From: a virus
Reading direction: 5' to 3' (one strand)
DNA: 23,718 nucleotides
IMG/VR virus record: IMGVR_UViG_3300034374_000222
Coordinates: 1 to 23,718 of that record
Every line of letters begins with the position of its first letter. Within the stretch, counting starts at the first letter, position 1. This document shows, one piece after another, positions 13,554 to 20,526 of this stretch. The notes under the pieces were generated by a model that saw only the letters and a program-made list of their open reading frames with translations, searched no databases and was not told the origin of the DNA. The translations under genes and the position numbers were made by a program.

Positions 13554-14054
13554 TTAAGACCCAAGCTCTTTCTTGTAATACTCTTGTTGCAACGCAAACA
13601 CATCGTTCTGATGTTGTTGCCTCGACATGGCGGCGTAGCCACCAAGCAGACTTGTATATGCTGCTGTTTGGTAGCCAGCAGCTTTAACCCTGCCAGAAGC
13701 CCTAGACATAGCGGCTTCTGCAATCTTTGCAGTAGACTCGATATCAGCCGCGTATTGTATTTTTAACGCATCTTTTTGTGTGGAAAAATGAGCATCAGCC
13801 AATGCTAAGTAAGGACTACCAGTTATTTGAACCCCGCCCTTACTAATAGCCGTTCTTTGACTAGACACTAACCGCCTAGAGTTTTTTCTAAGAGCAGCCT
13901 CTTCTGCGGCCTTGCGTTGCAACAAAAGCACACGCTCATTCTCAGCCATCTTTGCGTTGTAGTCGCCAACCTGCCTCGCGGCCCTAGATGACTGCATGTT
14001 GCCCTTAAAACCAAGAACGGCACTTCCTACTACTGCTGCGGTTACTGGTTCCAT
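13554..14054 (-). CDS. Internal virion protein, gp14-like (166 aa)
   Basis: The product begins MEPVTAAVVGSAVLGFKGNM, has a helical stretch rich in Ala, Arg and Lys (about 20-70), then SKGGVQITGSPYLALADAHF and a further helix, with KAAGYQTAAYTSLLGGYAAM near the end. A short hydrophobic N-terminus, a 'G----GSP--(L/V)' turn and a final Gly/Ala-rich helix are typical of gp14-type internal virion proteins, which reach the outer membrane first during ejection (T7 gp14 has 196 aa). The position, directly before the gp15- and gp16-like genes, supports this. The start forms a TAATG overlap with the GNAT-like gene. Confidence 0.78.
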   Translation of the reverse strand: MEPVTAAVVGSAVLGFKGNMQSSRAARQVGDYNAKMAENERVLLLQRKAAEEAALRKNSRRLVSSQRTAISKGGVQITGSPYLALADAHFSTQKDALKIQYAADIESTAKIAEAAMSRASGRVKAAGYQTAAYTSLLGGYAAMSRQQHQNDVFALQQEYYKKELGS

Positions 14055-14476
14055 TACGATACTCTCGCCATTCTATAATAATCTGTGCCATCAGGCCCGT
14101 ACTTGCGCATTAAGCCTTCGTTCTCAAAACCCAGCCAACGGGCAAACCGTACAGAGCGCGGGTCAGTAGCATTGATACTTGCCTGCATACGCTGGATGTT
14201 TGCTTCGTTCATAATAACATCAAAGAACTCATCCGCATATCTAGCAACAGTTTTCGGCATTGAGTAAGCATGTTTAGACATAACCAGCCAACCCTCTCCT
14301 ACTCCTTGCCACATAACATGCACCCCGCCCATCATCACAATCTTGCCATCTTTCCTAGCAGTAAAGCCCACTATGTTTTGATAGCCCTCAAAGCCTGCCT
14401 TTTCTGCTGGTGACATCTCGTACTCTAACTCAATCTCCTCAATATCACCTTTTTGGAAATAACCAACATCAAGCAT
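14054..14476 (-). CDS. GNAT-fold protein, gp13-like (140 aa)
   Basis: The product reads MLDVGYFQKGDIEEIELEYE, then NIVGFTARKDGKIVMMGGVHVMW, then a helix, NIQRMQASINATDPRSVRFA and RWLGFENEGLMRKYGPDGTD. The last part (a strand with 'A-INA-D--S-RFA-WLGF--EG---KYG-DG-D') is the acyl-CoA-binding half of the GNAT fold. In T7-like phages a protein in this place is gp13, needed for virion assembly; whether it transfers acyl groups is not known to me. I start at the ATG at 14474-14476. A TTG eight codons earlier is possible, but the GGAGG at 14490-14494 lies between them and favours the ATG. It overlaps the nozzle gene by 8 bases. Confidence 0.75.
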   Translation of the reverse strand: MLDVGYFQKGDIEEIELEYEMSPAEKAGFEGYQNIVGFTARKDGKIVMMGGVHVMWQGVGEGWLVMSKHAYSMPKTVARYADEFFDVIMNEANIQRMQASINATDPRSVRFARWLGFENEGLMRKYGPDGTDYYRMARVS

Positions 14477-16877
14477 CGAATGTATTAGACCTCCGCACAA
14501 TTGCTAACACTGTCATTGGCAGAGGCTGGTTCTGCCGGATAACAACCCGCGCATCATTGTCATACCCAGATGGGAAGAAGATTTCTTTGTCACCGCTAAA
14601 CAATGGAATGGCAGTGTCCATGTCCATACTGCTGTCGCGGAATGGCAAACGGTCTAGGTTGTTTACATCAGGGCCAATCTCTGCACCCACAGACTTAAAG
14701 AACCGTGCTGTTACACCGTGGATACGCTTAATCTTACCCTGTGCAATTCCATCATCTGCACCAGCTTCCATGCGCAATGTTTCTACAATAGACGAGTAGC
14801 TATACCCGACATGAACCTTCGAGGAACTTCTATCTAGCGTAATGCTGCCGCCACTAACAGTCTTATCAGCATGAGCCGCGCCATCAGCAAGGATAGCGAC
14901 AGTCTCGCCCTCAAGGTGGTTTAAGCCTGTAATAGTGGTTGTTGCGCTACCGCTATATGTAAGGCCGCTATCAACGTAGAAAGCATCCCCGACATCATCA
15001 CCAAAATCTATTGTCGTTAAAGTTTCGATGTGGCGCACAGTAGCCCCGTTTATAGTGCGCTTTACCGAAAGATAGACTTGGTCTTCTGCCCCGCTTGGTA
15101 TAGCTGTAATACTTTCCACAATTCCAGAGCCGCCAAGGTCGTGGTCGTGCCAGCCGACTGCGCCGTTTGCACGGTCATAAGTAAGGCCAATAAGACCGCC
15201 ATCACTGTGTACAAACCACAGGATAAGCTCAGGCTCTTGCTGCCAAATCATATCAGTCAACCCGCCGCGTGGGAGGTGGTCAGCCAGGATGGACAAATCA
15301 ACACCTAGCAATCCGTCAGTATCTAAGTCAAAAGTAATCTCTTTAACCTTCTCAAGCCCCTTCTGGATTAGAATGGTACTGTTGCCTGCTCGTAACGGGC
15401 GAATGTCAGATGAGCCAAATGTAGTTTCGCGCAACACATTAATGTTGGTGGGCGTTACGGGGGTGGTTCCTGTGCCGCCAGATAGAGTAAACTCTGAGCT
15501 AGTCGTCAGCACTTGAAGAAAACGTGCAGGCAAAAGATGCTTGATAACATTGACTTGGTCAGACGCAATCGTAATGTTTACGGCCTTGTCGTCCTCTGTG
15601 CCAGGTGTGTGATTCTCAAAGTCTGCCGTTACTGAGCCAAAAATGCTTTGTGGCTGACCTGTAGTGCCAGCAAAATATAGCCTCTCTTCATAGAACGCAA
15701 CAGCACGGGGGAAACCTTGGTCGCCATCAAACGCGCCCAGCGACCATTTCTTTGTGGCGTTTGAAGCCCCAACTACGTTGTGCGGCAAAACAGATATCCC
15801 GCCATCGTCCTCTTGTACTACAGCCGTAACTACGGTTGCGCTGGTAAACACAGTTATTTTGGCGTAGCCAGTATCATCGTGTCGGTATTCCCAATCAATA
15901 GCACCGTATGTTTCTGTGCCACTGGTATGAACAGGAGGCGTGTTGCCGGATGTCTGAGTAGAGCCTGTCACCTGCTTATAAACATGCCCATCATAACGTA
16001 CAAATTCGTTATTAGCGTAGCTTGTACTAGCAGCCCATTCATCATAGGTAACCTCAAGCACTTCGCGGAATCTGATAAGCCGCCCAACATCTGCGCTAGT
16101 AAACAAACTAGCAGACGCAGTAATGGTTATAGTGCCTGTGTCAGCAGAAGCGTACAACGTAGTATCTGTTAGGTTCTCATCAAGATACGGGCCATCAACA
16201 AAAGCAATGTCCGATAGCGTAAAGCTAGTTGCTGTGGTGCGTGTAAGTTTTGCAGGCTCATGGTCTTTGTGGGCTAGATACAACACATCAGCAGACTGAG
16301 CGTGATTAATCTCAAAGATATCTGTGATGCTGTATGTAGTCGTAACCTCTACAATCTTTCCAACCGTGCCACCAGACGAGTAAGTTGTGTAAGCGCTGCT
16401 GTTTACGCCGGATAATTGAAACGTATTAGTTGTTGCGCCAGCTACAGTAAACTCTAGGTTGTTCACCTGAGTCATACCTACAACACCGCTAATAAACACC
16501 CTGTCTCCGTTTGAGAAGCCATGAGAGTTAGACGTTACAACGGCTGGGTTAGCCTTAGTGATTCCTGTGATGTTCTTAACGGCCTCTGTTAGTATGCCTC
16601 CATCTTTGAAGAACCGTATATAATTAACACCAAACTCAAGCACATATGCTTGCTCATCACTAAACTCAAAGTTAATAAGCCTTACTTTGCCGCCGTCCTT
16701 TGACCTGCCAGCAAACTTAGTGCCTGGCCTGCGTGTCGTGCCACCCTGCGGAAACACCAGCATGTTCTGCAAGGTTTGCGCAGCCTCGTTGTACTTTTGC
16801 AAGTCAATGCGGCCTTCCAGACGCGGAGACAATTCGCCAGCGCGGAAGTTGGTAACAATACTAGATACACGCGCCAT
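14469..16877 (-). CDS. Tail tubular protein B / nozzle (802 aa)
   Basis: The start MARVSSIVTNFRAGELSPRL, followed by EGRIDLQKYNEAAQTLQNML, FPQGGTTRRPGTKF and AYVLEFGVNYIRFFKDGG, is the standard opening of podovirus tail tubular protein B, the nozzle at the tail tip (T7 gp12, 794 aa). Two inserted modules are visible: about 102-175 with ANPAVVTSNSHGFSNGDRVF and INGV-type strands, resembling the FCCH-like domain seen in phage tail proteins, and about 281-330 with YANNEFVRYDGHVYK ... TPPVH ... WEYR, resembling a small carbohydrate-binding (CBM5/12-like) fold. The rest is beta-rich with PRAVAFYEERLYFAGT and REVL/LPARFLQV segments. It lies one base after tail tubular protein A. Confidence 0.92.
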   Translation of the reverse strand: MARVSSIVTNFRAGELSPRLEGRIDLQKYNEAAQTLQNMLVFPQGGTTRRPGTKFAGRSKDGGKVRLINFEFSDEQAYVLEFGVNYIRFFKDGGILTEAVKNITGITKANPAVVTSNSHGFSNGDRVFISGVVGMTQVNNLEFTVAGATTNTFQLSGVNSSAYTTYSSGGTVGKIVEVTTTYSITDIFEINHAQSADVLYLAHKDHEPAKLTRTTATSFTLSDIAFVDGPYLDENLTDTTLYASADTGTITITASASLFTSADVGRLIRFREVLEVTYDEWAASTSYANNEFVRYDGHVYKQVTGSTQTSGNTPPVHTSGTETYGAIDWEYRHDDTGYAKITVFTSATVVTAVVQEDDGGISVLPHNVVGASNATKKWSLGAFDGDQGFPRAVAFYEERLYFAGTTGQPQSIFGSVTADFENHTPGTEDDKAVNITIASDQVNVIKHLLPARFLQVLTTSSEFTLSGGTGTTPVTPTNINVLRETTFGSSDIRPLRAGNSTILIQKGLEKVKEITFDLDTDGLLGVDLSILADHLPRGGLTDMIWQQEPELILWFVHSDGGLIGLTYDRANGAVGWHDHDLGGSGIVESITAIPSGAEDQVYLSVKRTINGATVRHIETLTTIDFGDDVGDAFYVDSGLTYSGSATTTITGLNHLEGETVAILADGAAHADKTVSGGSITLDRSSSKVHVGYSYSSIVETLRMEAGADDGIAQGKIKRIHGVTARFFKSVGAEIGPDVNNLDRLPFRDSSMDMDTAIPLFSGDKEIFFPSGYDNDARVVIRQNQPLPMTVLAIVRRSNTFDA
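14490..14494 (-). promoter_or_regulatory. Ribosome binding site of the gp13-like gene
   Basis: The minus strand reads GGAGG here, 13 bases before the ATG at 14474-14476. The spacing is longer than ideal, but the site lies downstream of the rival TTG (14498-14500), so it cannot serve that codon. Confidence 0.4.
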
Positions 16878-16878
16878 C

Positions 16879-17475
16879 TTAGAACCTTATGTTTACAAAG
16901 TCGTCTGCAATAATCTTGTCTGGCTGGCCTTCCATCGCATCCATAGAACGTGCTTCGCGGATGCGCGTTTCGTATAAACTAAACATCTGCTGCGCAATAC
17001 TGTTGCTGCCTGTAATTGCATAAGCAGTCTCAGAGGCCAATCTGTGCGCTATTGTGCTAGATAACAGCGCATCGTACTGCTCTGTATCTGTTACCCGTGA
17101 AACATATATAATCTTGCATGTTTCTTCATTGCTAAGGATTTTGCGGCCTTCAATCTTGTACATAACTTGGCTGTCATACGGTGTAAGCTCATTGTCTACG
17201 TTTACGTTCCAGAAAGACAGCACCCGCAAACAGTATGGGTCATTTGGGAGCGTGTACTGAAAGCTAAATCCAAAAGCAGGCTTTGCGCTGTCTTGCGCTA
17301 AATCAGCACGGGCAATCGCTGCATTCCAAGGATGCGCCCGAAGAACAGCGTCACGCACAGTTTCAAAGCGGCGGTTACACAATCTTGCTTCTTTGGAGTT
17401 TTCAGTTAGCGAGGTAATAGTTGCAGCACCAAGCAAGTCCATAGCCTCGTTACAAATATCAACTACTGATGGCAT
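16879..17475 (-). CDS. Tail tubular protein A / gatekeeper (198 aa)
   Basis: The product begins MPSVVDICNEAMDLLGAATI, then ENSKEARLCNRRFETVRDAV, LRAHPWNAAIAR, FSFQYTLPNDPYCLRVL and YDSQVMYKIEGRKILSNEET. 'N-AL--LG', 'E--KEA--C---Y---RD--LR-HPW-FA--R' and 'Y-LP-DC-R---' are the marks of tail tubular protein A (T7 gp11, 196 aa), which joins portal and nozzle. The length agrees almost exactly. The C-terminus includes AHRLASETAYAITGS. The gene overlaps the nuclease-like gene by 17 bases, which suggests coupled translation. Confidence 0.93.
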   Translation of the reverse strand: MPSVVDICNEAMDLLGAATITSLTENSKEARLCNRRFETVRDAVLRAHPWNAAIARADLAQDSAKPAFGFSFQYTLPNDPYCLRVLSFWNVNVDNELTPYDSQVMYKIEGRKILSNEETCKIIYVSRVTDTEQYDALLSSTIAHRLASETAYAITGSNSIAQQMFSLYETRIREARSMDAMEGQPDKIIADDFVNIRF

Positions 17476-17824
17476 CTCGTACCAACCTCTCTACATTTAT
17501 CAATACACCTTGGCTTGCACCGTTATCACCGCCTCTAATTATGCGGCCTTCTTTGTATGCCTGCCTAGCTAGTATCTTCAGCTTAACTGTCGGCAATAAT
17601 ACCACAGTTTCCTCGCCAAGTATAAACGCCCAGTATTGCGCCTCTGTAGTGGCTATTCCAGACGGTTTCTTTCTACAAAAAAACTCCACAAACACATTTC
17701 CAGTTTGCGAAGCCATAAAATCACGTTTCACCTCTATAGGTACATTCTCTAAAAGCTCACCTAGCCACTGTTCTTGTAGCTGACCAACTTTTAAATCCCA
17801 ACGAAAATCGTTGTTCTGCTCCAT
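17459..17824 (-). CDS. PD-(D/E)XK-like nuclease-fold protein (121 aa)
   Basis: The N-terminal part has DLKVGQLQEQWLGELLE (10-26), then the strand IEVKRD (30-35), a loop, GNVFVEFFCRKKPSGIATTE (42-61) and YWAFIL (64-69). Glu18 or Glu23 in the helix, Glu31-Val-Lys33 as the (D/E)xK strand, and Glu47 in the next strand fit the PD-(D/E)XK nuclease fold. The region 'EVKRD----TGN-FVE----KPSGI-TT-A-YW-F' is one I remember from phage and archaeal small proteins with nuclease-like annotation. The gene is the first after the terminator and opens the tail block. Target and activity are unknown. It has no membrane segment. The ATG follows an AAGGGGG that partly belongs to the terminator region. Confidence 0.55.
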   Translation of the reverse strand: MEQNNDFRWDLKVGQLQEQWLGELLENVPIEVKRDFMASQTGNVFVEFFCRKKPSGIATTEAQYWAFILGEETVVLLPTVKLKILARQAYKEGRIIRGGDNGASQGVLINVERLVRDAISS

Positions 17825-17833
17825 GCGCCCCCT

Positions 17834-17861
17834 TGGAAAGAAGGGGCGGTTTCCCGCCCCC
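17834..17861 (-). terminator. Intrinsic terminator after the capsid block
   Basis: Read on the minus strand, seven G/C pairs (GGGGCGG with CCGCCCC, pairing 17843-17849 with 17854-17860) enclose a GAAA loop and are followed by TTCTTTCC. This GNRA-capped hairpin with a T-rich tail lies right after the 159-aa gene and just before the ATG of the 121-aa gene. It should stop part of the transcription coming from the capsid genes, so genes beyond it would be made in smaller amounts or need their own promoter. Confidence 0.8.
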
Positions 17862-17867
17862 TCAGTG

Positions 17868-18347
17868 TTAGTTTACAACGTATTCGATAACAAACGCCAT
17901 GTCTCCGGCAGTGCCGCCAGTTGCATTAAATGTAGCCGCAACATAGTAGTACCCACCAGGGTCAGAGCTATCACCAGCCATTGTGTAGACTTTCTGGCCT
18001 GTGGTGTTCAAATCAGCCGCCTCATAACGAAGCTCTGCAAGCCCTGCGCCATCGGCAACAGAAGTAGCAAAGAAGTCTTCGTCCTTAACAATGCCAGCAT
18101 CTGTGTAGAGGCCAACATTGTATGTGCAGCTTCCACCAAGGGCATCTGTGCCTACGCGCAAAGATGTGATGGTGGCGTTGCTTGGGATAGGTGCAAGCAT
18201 AACAATGTCATCGTCAGTGCTATCACCAGCAGCAAGTGCAACGTTTCCTTGGGCAACACGGATTACACCGTGCAACTCTTGGGCATCGTTCATAACCTGA
18301 GGGGAAGCCTCAAGGTTTGCTACCAAGTCTGAGTTTTTAGTAGTCAT
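17868..18347 (-). CDS. Putative capsid decoration or virion structural protein (159 aa)
   Basis: The product begins MTTKNSDLVANLEASPQVMN, has GVIRVAQGNVALAAGDSTDD and APIPSNATITSLRVGTDALG, and continues as a beta-rich chain with YNVGLYTDAG, YYYVAATFNATG and a final FVIEYVVN. 'G----A-G-----A-G-----D-I-LA-IPSNA-I-SL---TDALG' is a pattern I know from small virion proteins encoded directly after major capsid genes. The acidic, beta-rich make-up, the position 14 bases after the capsid gene with a perfect AAGGAG site, and the terminator behind it suggest a protein made in high amounts, such as a decoration protein. No enzymatic motif is seen. Confidence 0.7.
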   Translation of the reverse strand: MTTKNSDLVANLEASPQVMNDAQELHGVIRVAQGNVALAAGDSTDDDIVMLAPIPSNATITSLRVGTDALGGSCTYNVGLYTDAGIVKDEDFFATSVADGAGLAELRYEAADLNTTGQKVYTMAGDSSDPGGYYYVAATFNATGGTAGDMAFVIEYVVN

Positions 18348-18361
18348 TACCTAGCTCCTTC

Positions 18362-19240
18362 TTAGTCAGGTGTTTCGTCACAGAAGATTTGCACAACTTT
18401 AGACTCTTCCATCCGCACAGCGCCAACGCTCATGCAATAGTAGACCTGTGTTGCGTAACCTTTGTCAGCACGTTCATCAATGCGAGCATTGATATCTTTG
18501 CCTATGCCGAGAGTAATCCCATCCTCTGCCCATGCAAAGCATGTGCGGATGTCGTTGCTATCAACAGACAGACGGTTTGTCATAATGAAGCGGAAGCCCA
18601 TGAAGGTGTCCACATCGCCAGATACCAACGCCTTAACGGTGTTGAAGTCTGATGAAGTTACCTGAGTTGTACCAAGCAAGTCTTCGATTTGCTTTGGCCC
18701 AACAGCAATGTAGCGTGGGATTGATGGGTCAACATCATTCAAGTCCATCTTACGCTTGGCTTCTGTCAGCTTTGCGATTGTCAGACCATCGTTTGACGAG
18801 GCAGAACCTACTGAGTTTGCCGTTGCATCAAGAGTTGCTGAACCTGAGCCAGTCTCACCAGTGGAGGCTGTACCGATTGCAGCAGCAATAACAACGTCAT
18901 CCATCGCACGGCCCATAGCAGCCGCAGCAGCCATAGCGTATGAGGAAGTAGGGTCAATCAACATGCGAACCTTGTCTTGGTCGTCAATAAGGTCAGCATA
19001 CTCGTAGTCAGCCAAAGACAGACGCCGTCTTCCATGAGGGGTGTCAATCTGTGGTGTGTCGGCATTTCTTGATGTACGAAGCTGCGCTGTCGCTACACCA
19101 ATCTGGTCGATGAAGGCATTCTTTCCAACAACATTCTCAATGCGCACCGCATCACGCAGACGGGAACCCATCTGCTGTGAGAGCATCTGCACGTTTGCAG
19201 AATACTGTTGAACAAATGCCGTGGTGATTTGTGATGACAT
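18362..19240 (-). CDS. Major capsid protein (292 aa)
   Basis: The product begins MSSQITTAFVQQYSANVQML, then SQQMGSRLRDAVRIENVVGK, AFIDQIGVATAQLRTSRNAD, PHGRRRLSLADYEYADLID and DQDKVRMLIDPTSSYAMAAA. 'ITTAFVQQYS-NV--LSQQ-GS-LR--V', 'R----RR---L-DY-----ID--DK-RML-DP-S-YA---A-A-GR--D' are marks of HK97-fold capsid proteins of the Phage_capsid_2 type common in podoviruses. At 292 aa it is shorter than T7 gp10A (345 aa). A clear AGGAG lies seven bases before the ATG. The gene sits between scaffold and decoration genes as expected. Confidence 0.92.
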   Translation of the reverse strand: MSSQITTAFVQQYSANVQMLSQQMGSRLRDAVRIENVVGKNAFIDQIGVATAQLRTSRNADTPQIDTPHGRRRLSLADYEYADLIDDQDKVRMLIDPTSSYAMAAAAAMGRAMDDVVIAAAIGTASTGETGSGSATLDATANSVGSASSNDGLTIAKLTEAKRKMDLNDVDPSIPRYIAVGPKQIEDLLGTTQVTSSDFNTVKALVSGDVDTFMGFRFIMTNRLSVDSNDIRTCFAWAEDGITLGIGKDINARIDERADKGYATQVYYCMSVGAVRMEESKVVQIFCDETPD

Positions 19241-19269
19241 AACATGTCTCCTATTTCACACGGTTACAT

Positions 19270-19491
19270 TTATACTAATTGCGGTGTGCTACCCTTGCGG
19301 ACACCCCTAGATTTTTTAGCCCTTGTGGGGCTGTCGTCTTTCCGACTGGCAACAGGACGATGTGACTCGCTACCCTGCGTGACCCACTCGTAGTATTTAT
19401 CTGCGAGGTGGTCGGGATTTAAAACATCGCGTTGTGTGCCATACTCTAACGCGACCCTTAAACACTCTAGCCTTATCTCTACATCATCCAT
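19270..19491 (-). CDS. Small conserved protein between scaffold and capsid (73 aa)
   Basis: The product begins MDDVEIRLECLRVALEYG, has a short helix with HLADKYYEWVTQG, and ends in a basic, Ser/Arg/Lys-rich tail (SRKDDSPTRAKKSRGVRKGS). 'IRLECLR-A' with a 'A-KYY-WV' helix is a layout I remember from small phage proteins beside scaffold genes; the function is unknown. The start overlaps the end of the scaffold gene by 8 bases, so the two are probably translated together. The basic tail may contact nucleic acid or acidic scaffold regions, which is inference only. Confidence 0.68.
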   Translation of the reverse strand: MDDVEIRLECLRVALEYGTQRDVLNPDHLADKYYEWVTQGSESHRPVASRKDDSPTRAKKSRGVRKGSTPQLV

Positions 19492-20320
19492 GAATGTAGT
19501 TCATTAGCTCTTGTACTCGTCCTACAGCCTTTTGACGGGCTGCATAGTTTCGCCTATCTGTGTACTCAGGAGATTTCATAATGGCATCTGCCTCTGCCTG
19601 AGCCGTTTCCCTCGTCATAAACGAAGTCTGAGATGAGTCCGAAACTGTATCTTCACTTGTCACACTTTGCCTAAATTCTGCAATTTTTGCAAATGCTTTT
19701 ATAAACTCTGGGTTGTTGCCCAGCTTAGTGCCATCGGCAAGGTCTAAGTCAAACATCTCAGGATTGCCAAATTCTTGCGCGGTTGCTGCCGCTTTCTGCA
19801 CAATCCCGTCATAATTTGAACCCCATTCCTGCCGTAATGCAGCCTCTGACTGTTCACGCTGTTGCTCAACCTGTTGCATATTTGCAACACCTGTGTTCTC
19901 CACAACACTCTTATAGTAGTCAAGAACGCCGCTTGCTTGCTCAGGTGTAAGGCGAAGTTTATGCGCTATGTCTTTGTAACTACTAGCAACTTCCTCTGTT
20001 ACTATATTGCCATCAGCAGCAATGTCATAGTTATCTGGTGAATCCGGCCTGCCAAGTCTACTGTAAACTCTATCCAAGTCCTCTTCTGTAGGGTTAGCAG
20101 GCAGTGGTATTTTATCTGCACCTATAAGACGCTGGGCATTTACATATGACCGCGCCAAGTTCTCAACATCTTTGATAGGTGAAATGCTAGGATGCCCCCG
20201 CAATTCTTCTGGTATCATATTCAAGAAATCGTTACCAGACCCGCCTGACGCAACTTCTGCTGGGGTTTCCAGCATCGGCGCTTCAACCTGGGCTACCTGT
20301 TCGATAGCTGCTTCTGACAT
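19484..20320 (-). CDS. Capsid assembly scaffolding protein (278 aa)
   Basis: The product is acidic and helical, beginning MSEAAIEQVAQVEAPMLETP. It contains IPEELRGHPSISPIKDVENL and ARSYVNAQRLIGADKIPLPA, then a PDNYDI and LTPEQASGVLDYYKS helix and a Gln/Glu-rich coiled coil (about 145-165); it ends with AVGRVQELMNYIHG. 'W-P-EL--HP-L--FKDV--LAKSYV--Q-LIG--KIP-P' and 'GRP-SPD-YD' are shared by scaffold proteins of many podoviruses. Position between portal and capsid fits the T7 gp9 place (307 aa). A strong GAGGAG lies seven bases before the ATG. No protease motif is seen. Confidence 0.87.
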   Translation of the reverse strand: MSEAAIEQVAQVEAPMLETPAEVASGGSGNDFLNMIPEELRGHPSISPIKDVENLARSYVNAQRLIGADKIPLPANPTEEDLDRVYSRLGRPDSPDNYDIAADGNIVTEEVASSYKDIAHKLRLTPEQASGVLDYYKSVVENTGVANMQQVEQQREQSEAALRQEWGSNYDGIVQKAAATAQEFGNPEMFDLDLADGTKLGNNPEFIKAFAKIAEFRQSVTSEDTVSDSSQTSFMTRETAQAEADAIMKSPEYTDRRNYAARQKAVGRVQELMNYIHG

Positions 20321-20322
20321 AA

Positions 20323-20526
20323 TTACTCCTCTTTCATCATACTATGAACGTGCAAAAGGACAGCCCTCTTGCCTTCCTCAAAAGCTGTGGCATTGGCATC
20401 GCCAGCCACATAGCTTGACACCCGCCAGTTACTACGGGCCTCAAGGTCTCCGAGAACCTTCTTGCCGCTTTCGGTGGCAAAGGTTTCTTTGTACATAAAT
20501 TTAAGTTTCTCTACCTCTGGGGTCAT
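20323..20526 (-). CDS. Bbp19-like small phage protein (67 aa)
   Basis: The product reads MTPEVEKLKFMYKETFATES then GKKVLGDLEARS, a polar middle, and ATAFEEGKRAVLLHVHSMM. 'F---F-T--GK-VL-DL' followed later by '(D)-----A--EG-R-V---I' is the layout of the Bbp19-like family, found beside portal genes in podoviruses; its role is not known to me. The start overlaps the portal stop (ATGA at 20523-20526) and the stop lies two bases before the scaffold start. It carries no membrane or catalytic motif. Confidence 0.75.
   Translation of the reverse strand: MTPEVEKLKFMYKETFATESGKKVLGDLEARSNWRVSSYVAGDANATAFEEGKRAVLLHVHSMMKEE

Noticed and set aside
13260-13723. Two minus-strand frames (87 and 76 codons) at the gp14/gp15 boundary
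   Set aside because: Both are shadows of the gp14- and gp15-like genes, with no fitting start signal; the second would bridge two real genes in the wrong frame.
14477-14500. Longer start (TTG) for the gp13-like gene
   Set aside because: The GGAGG site lies downstream of this TTG, so it cannot serve it; the ATG at 14474-14476 is preferred.
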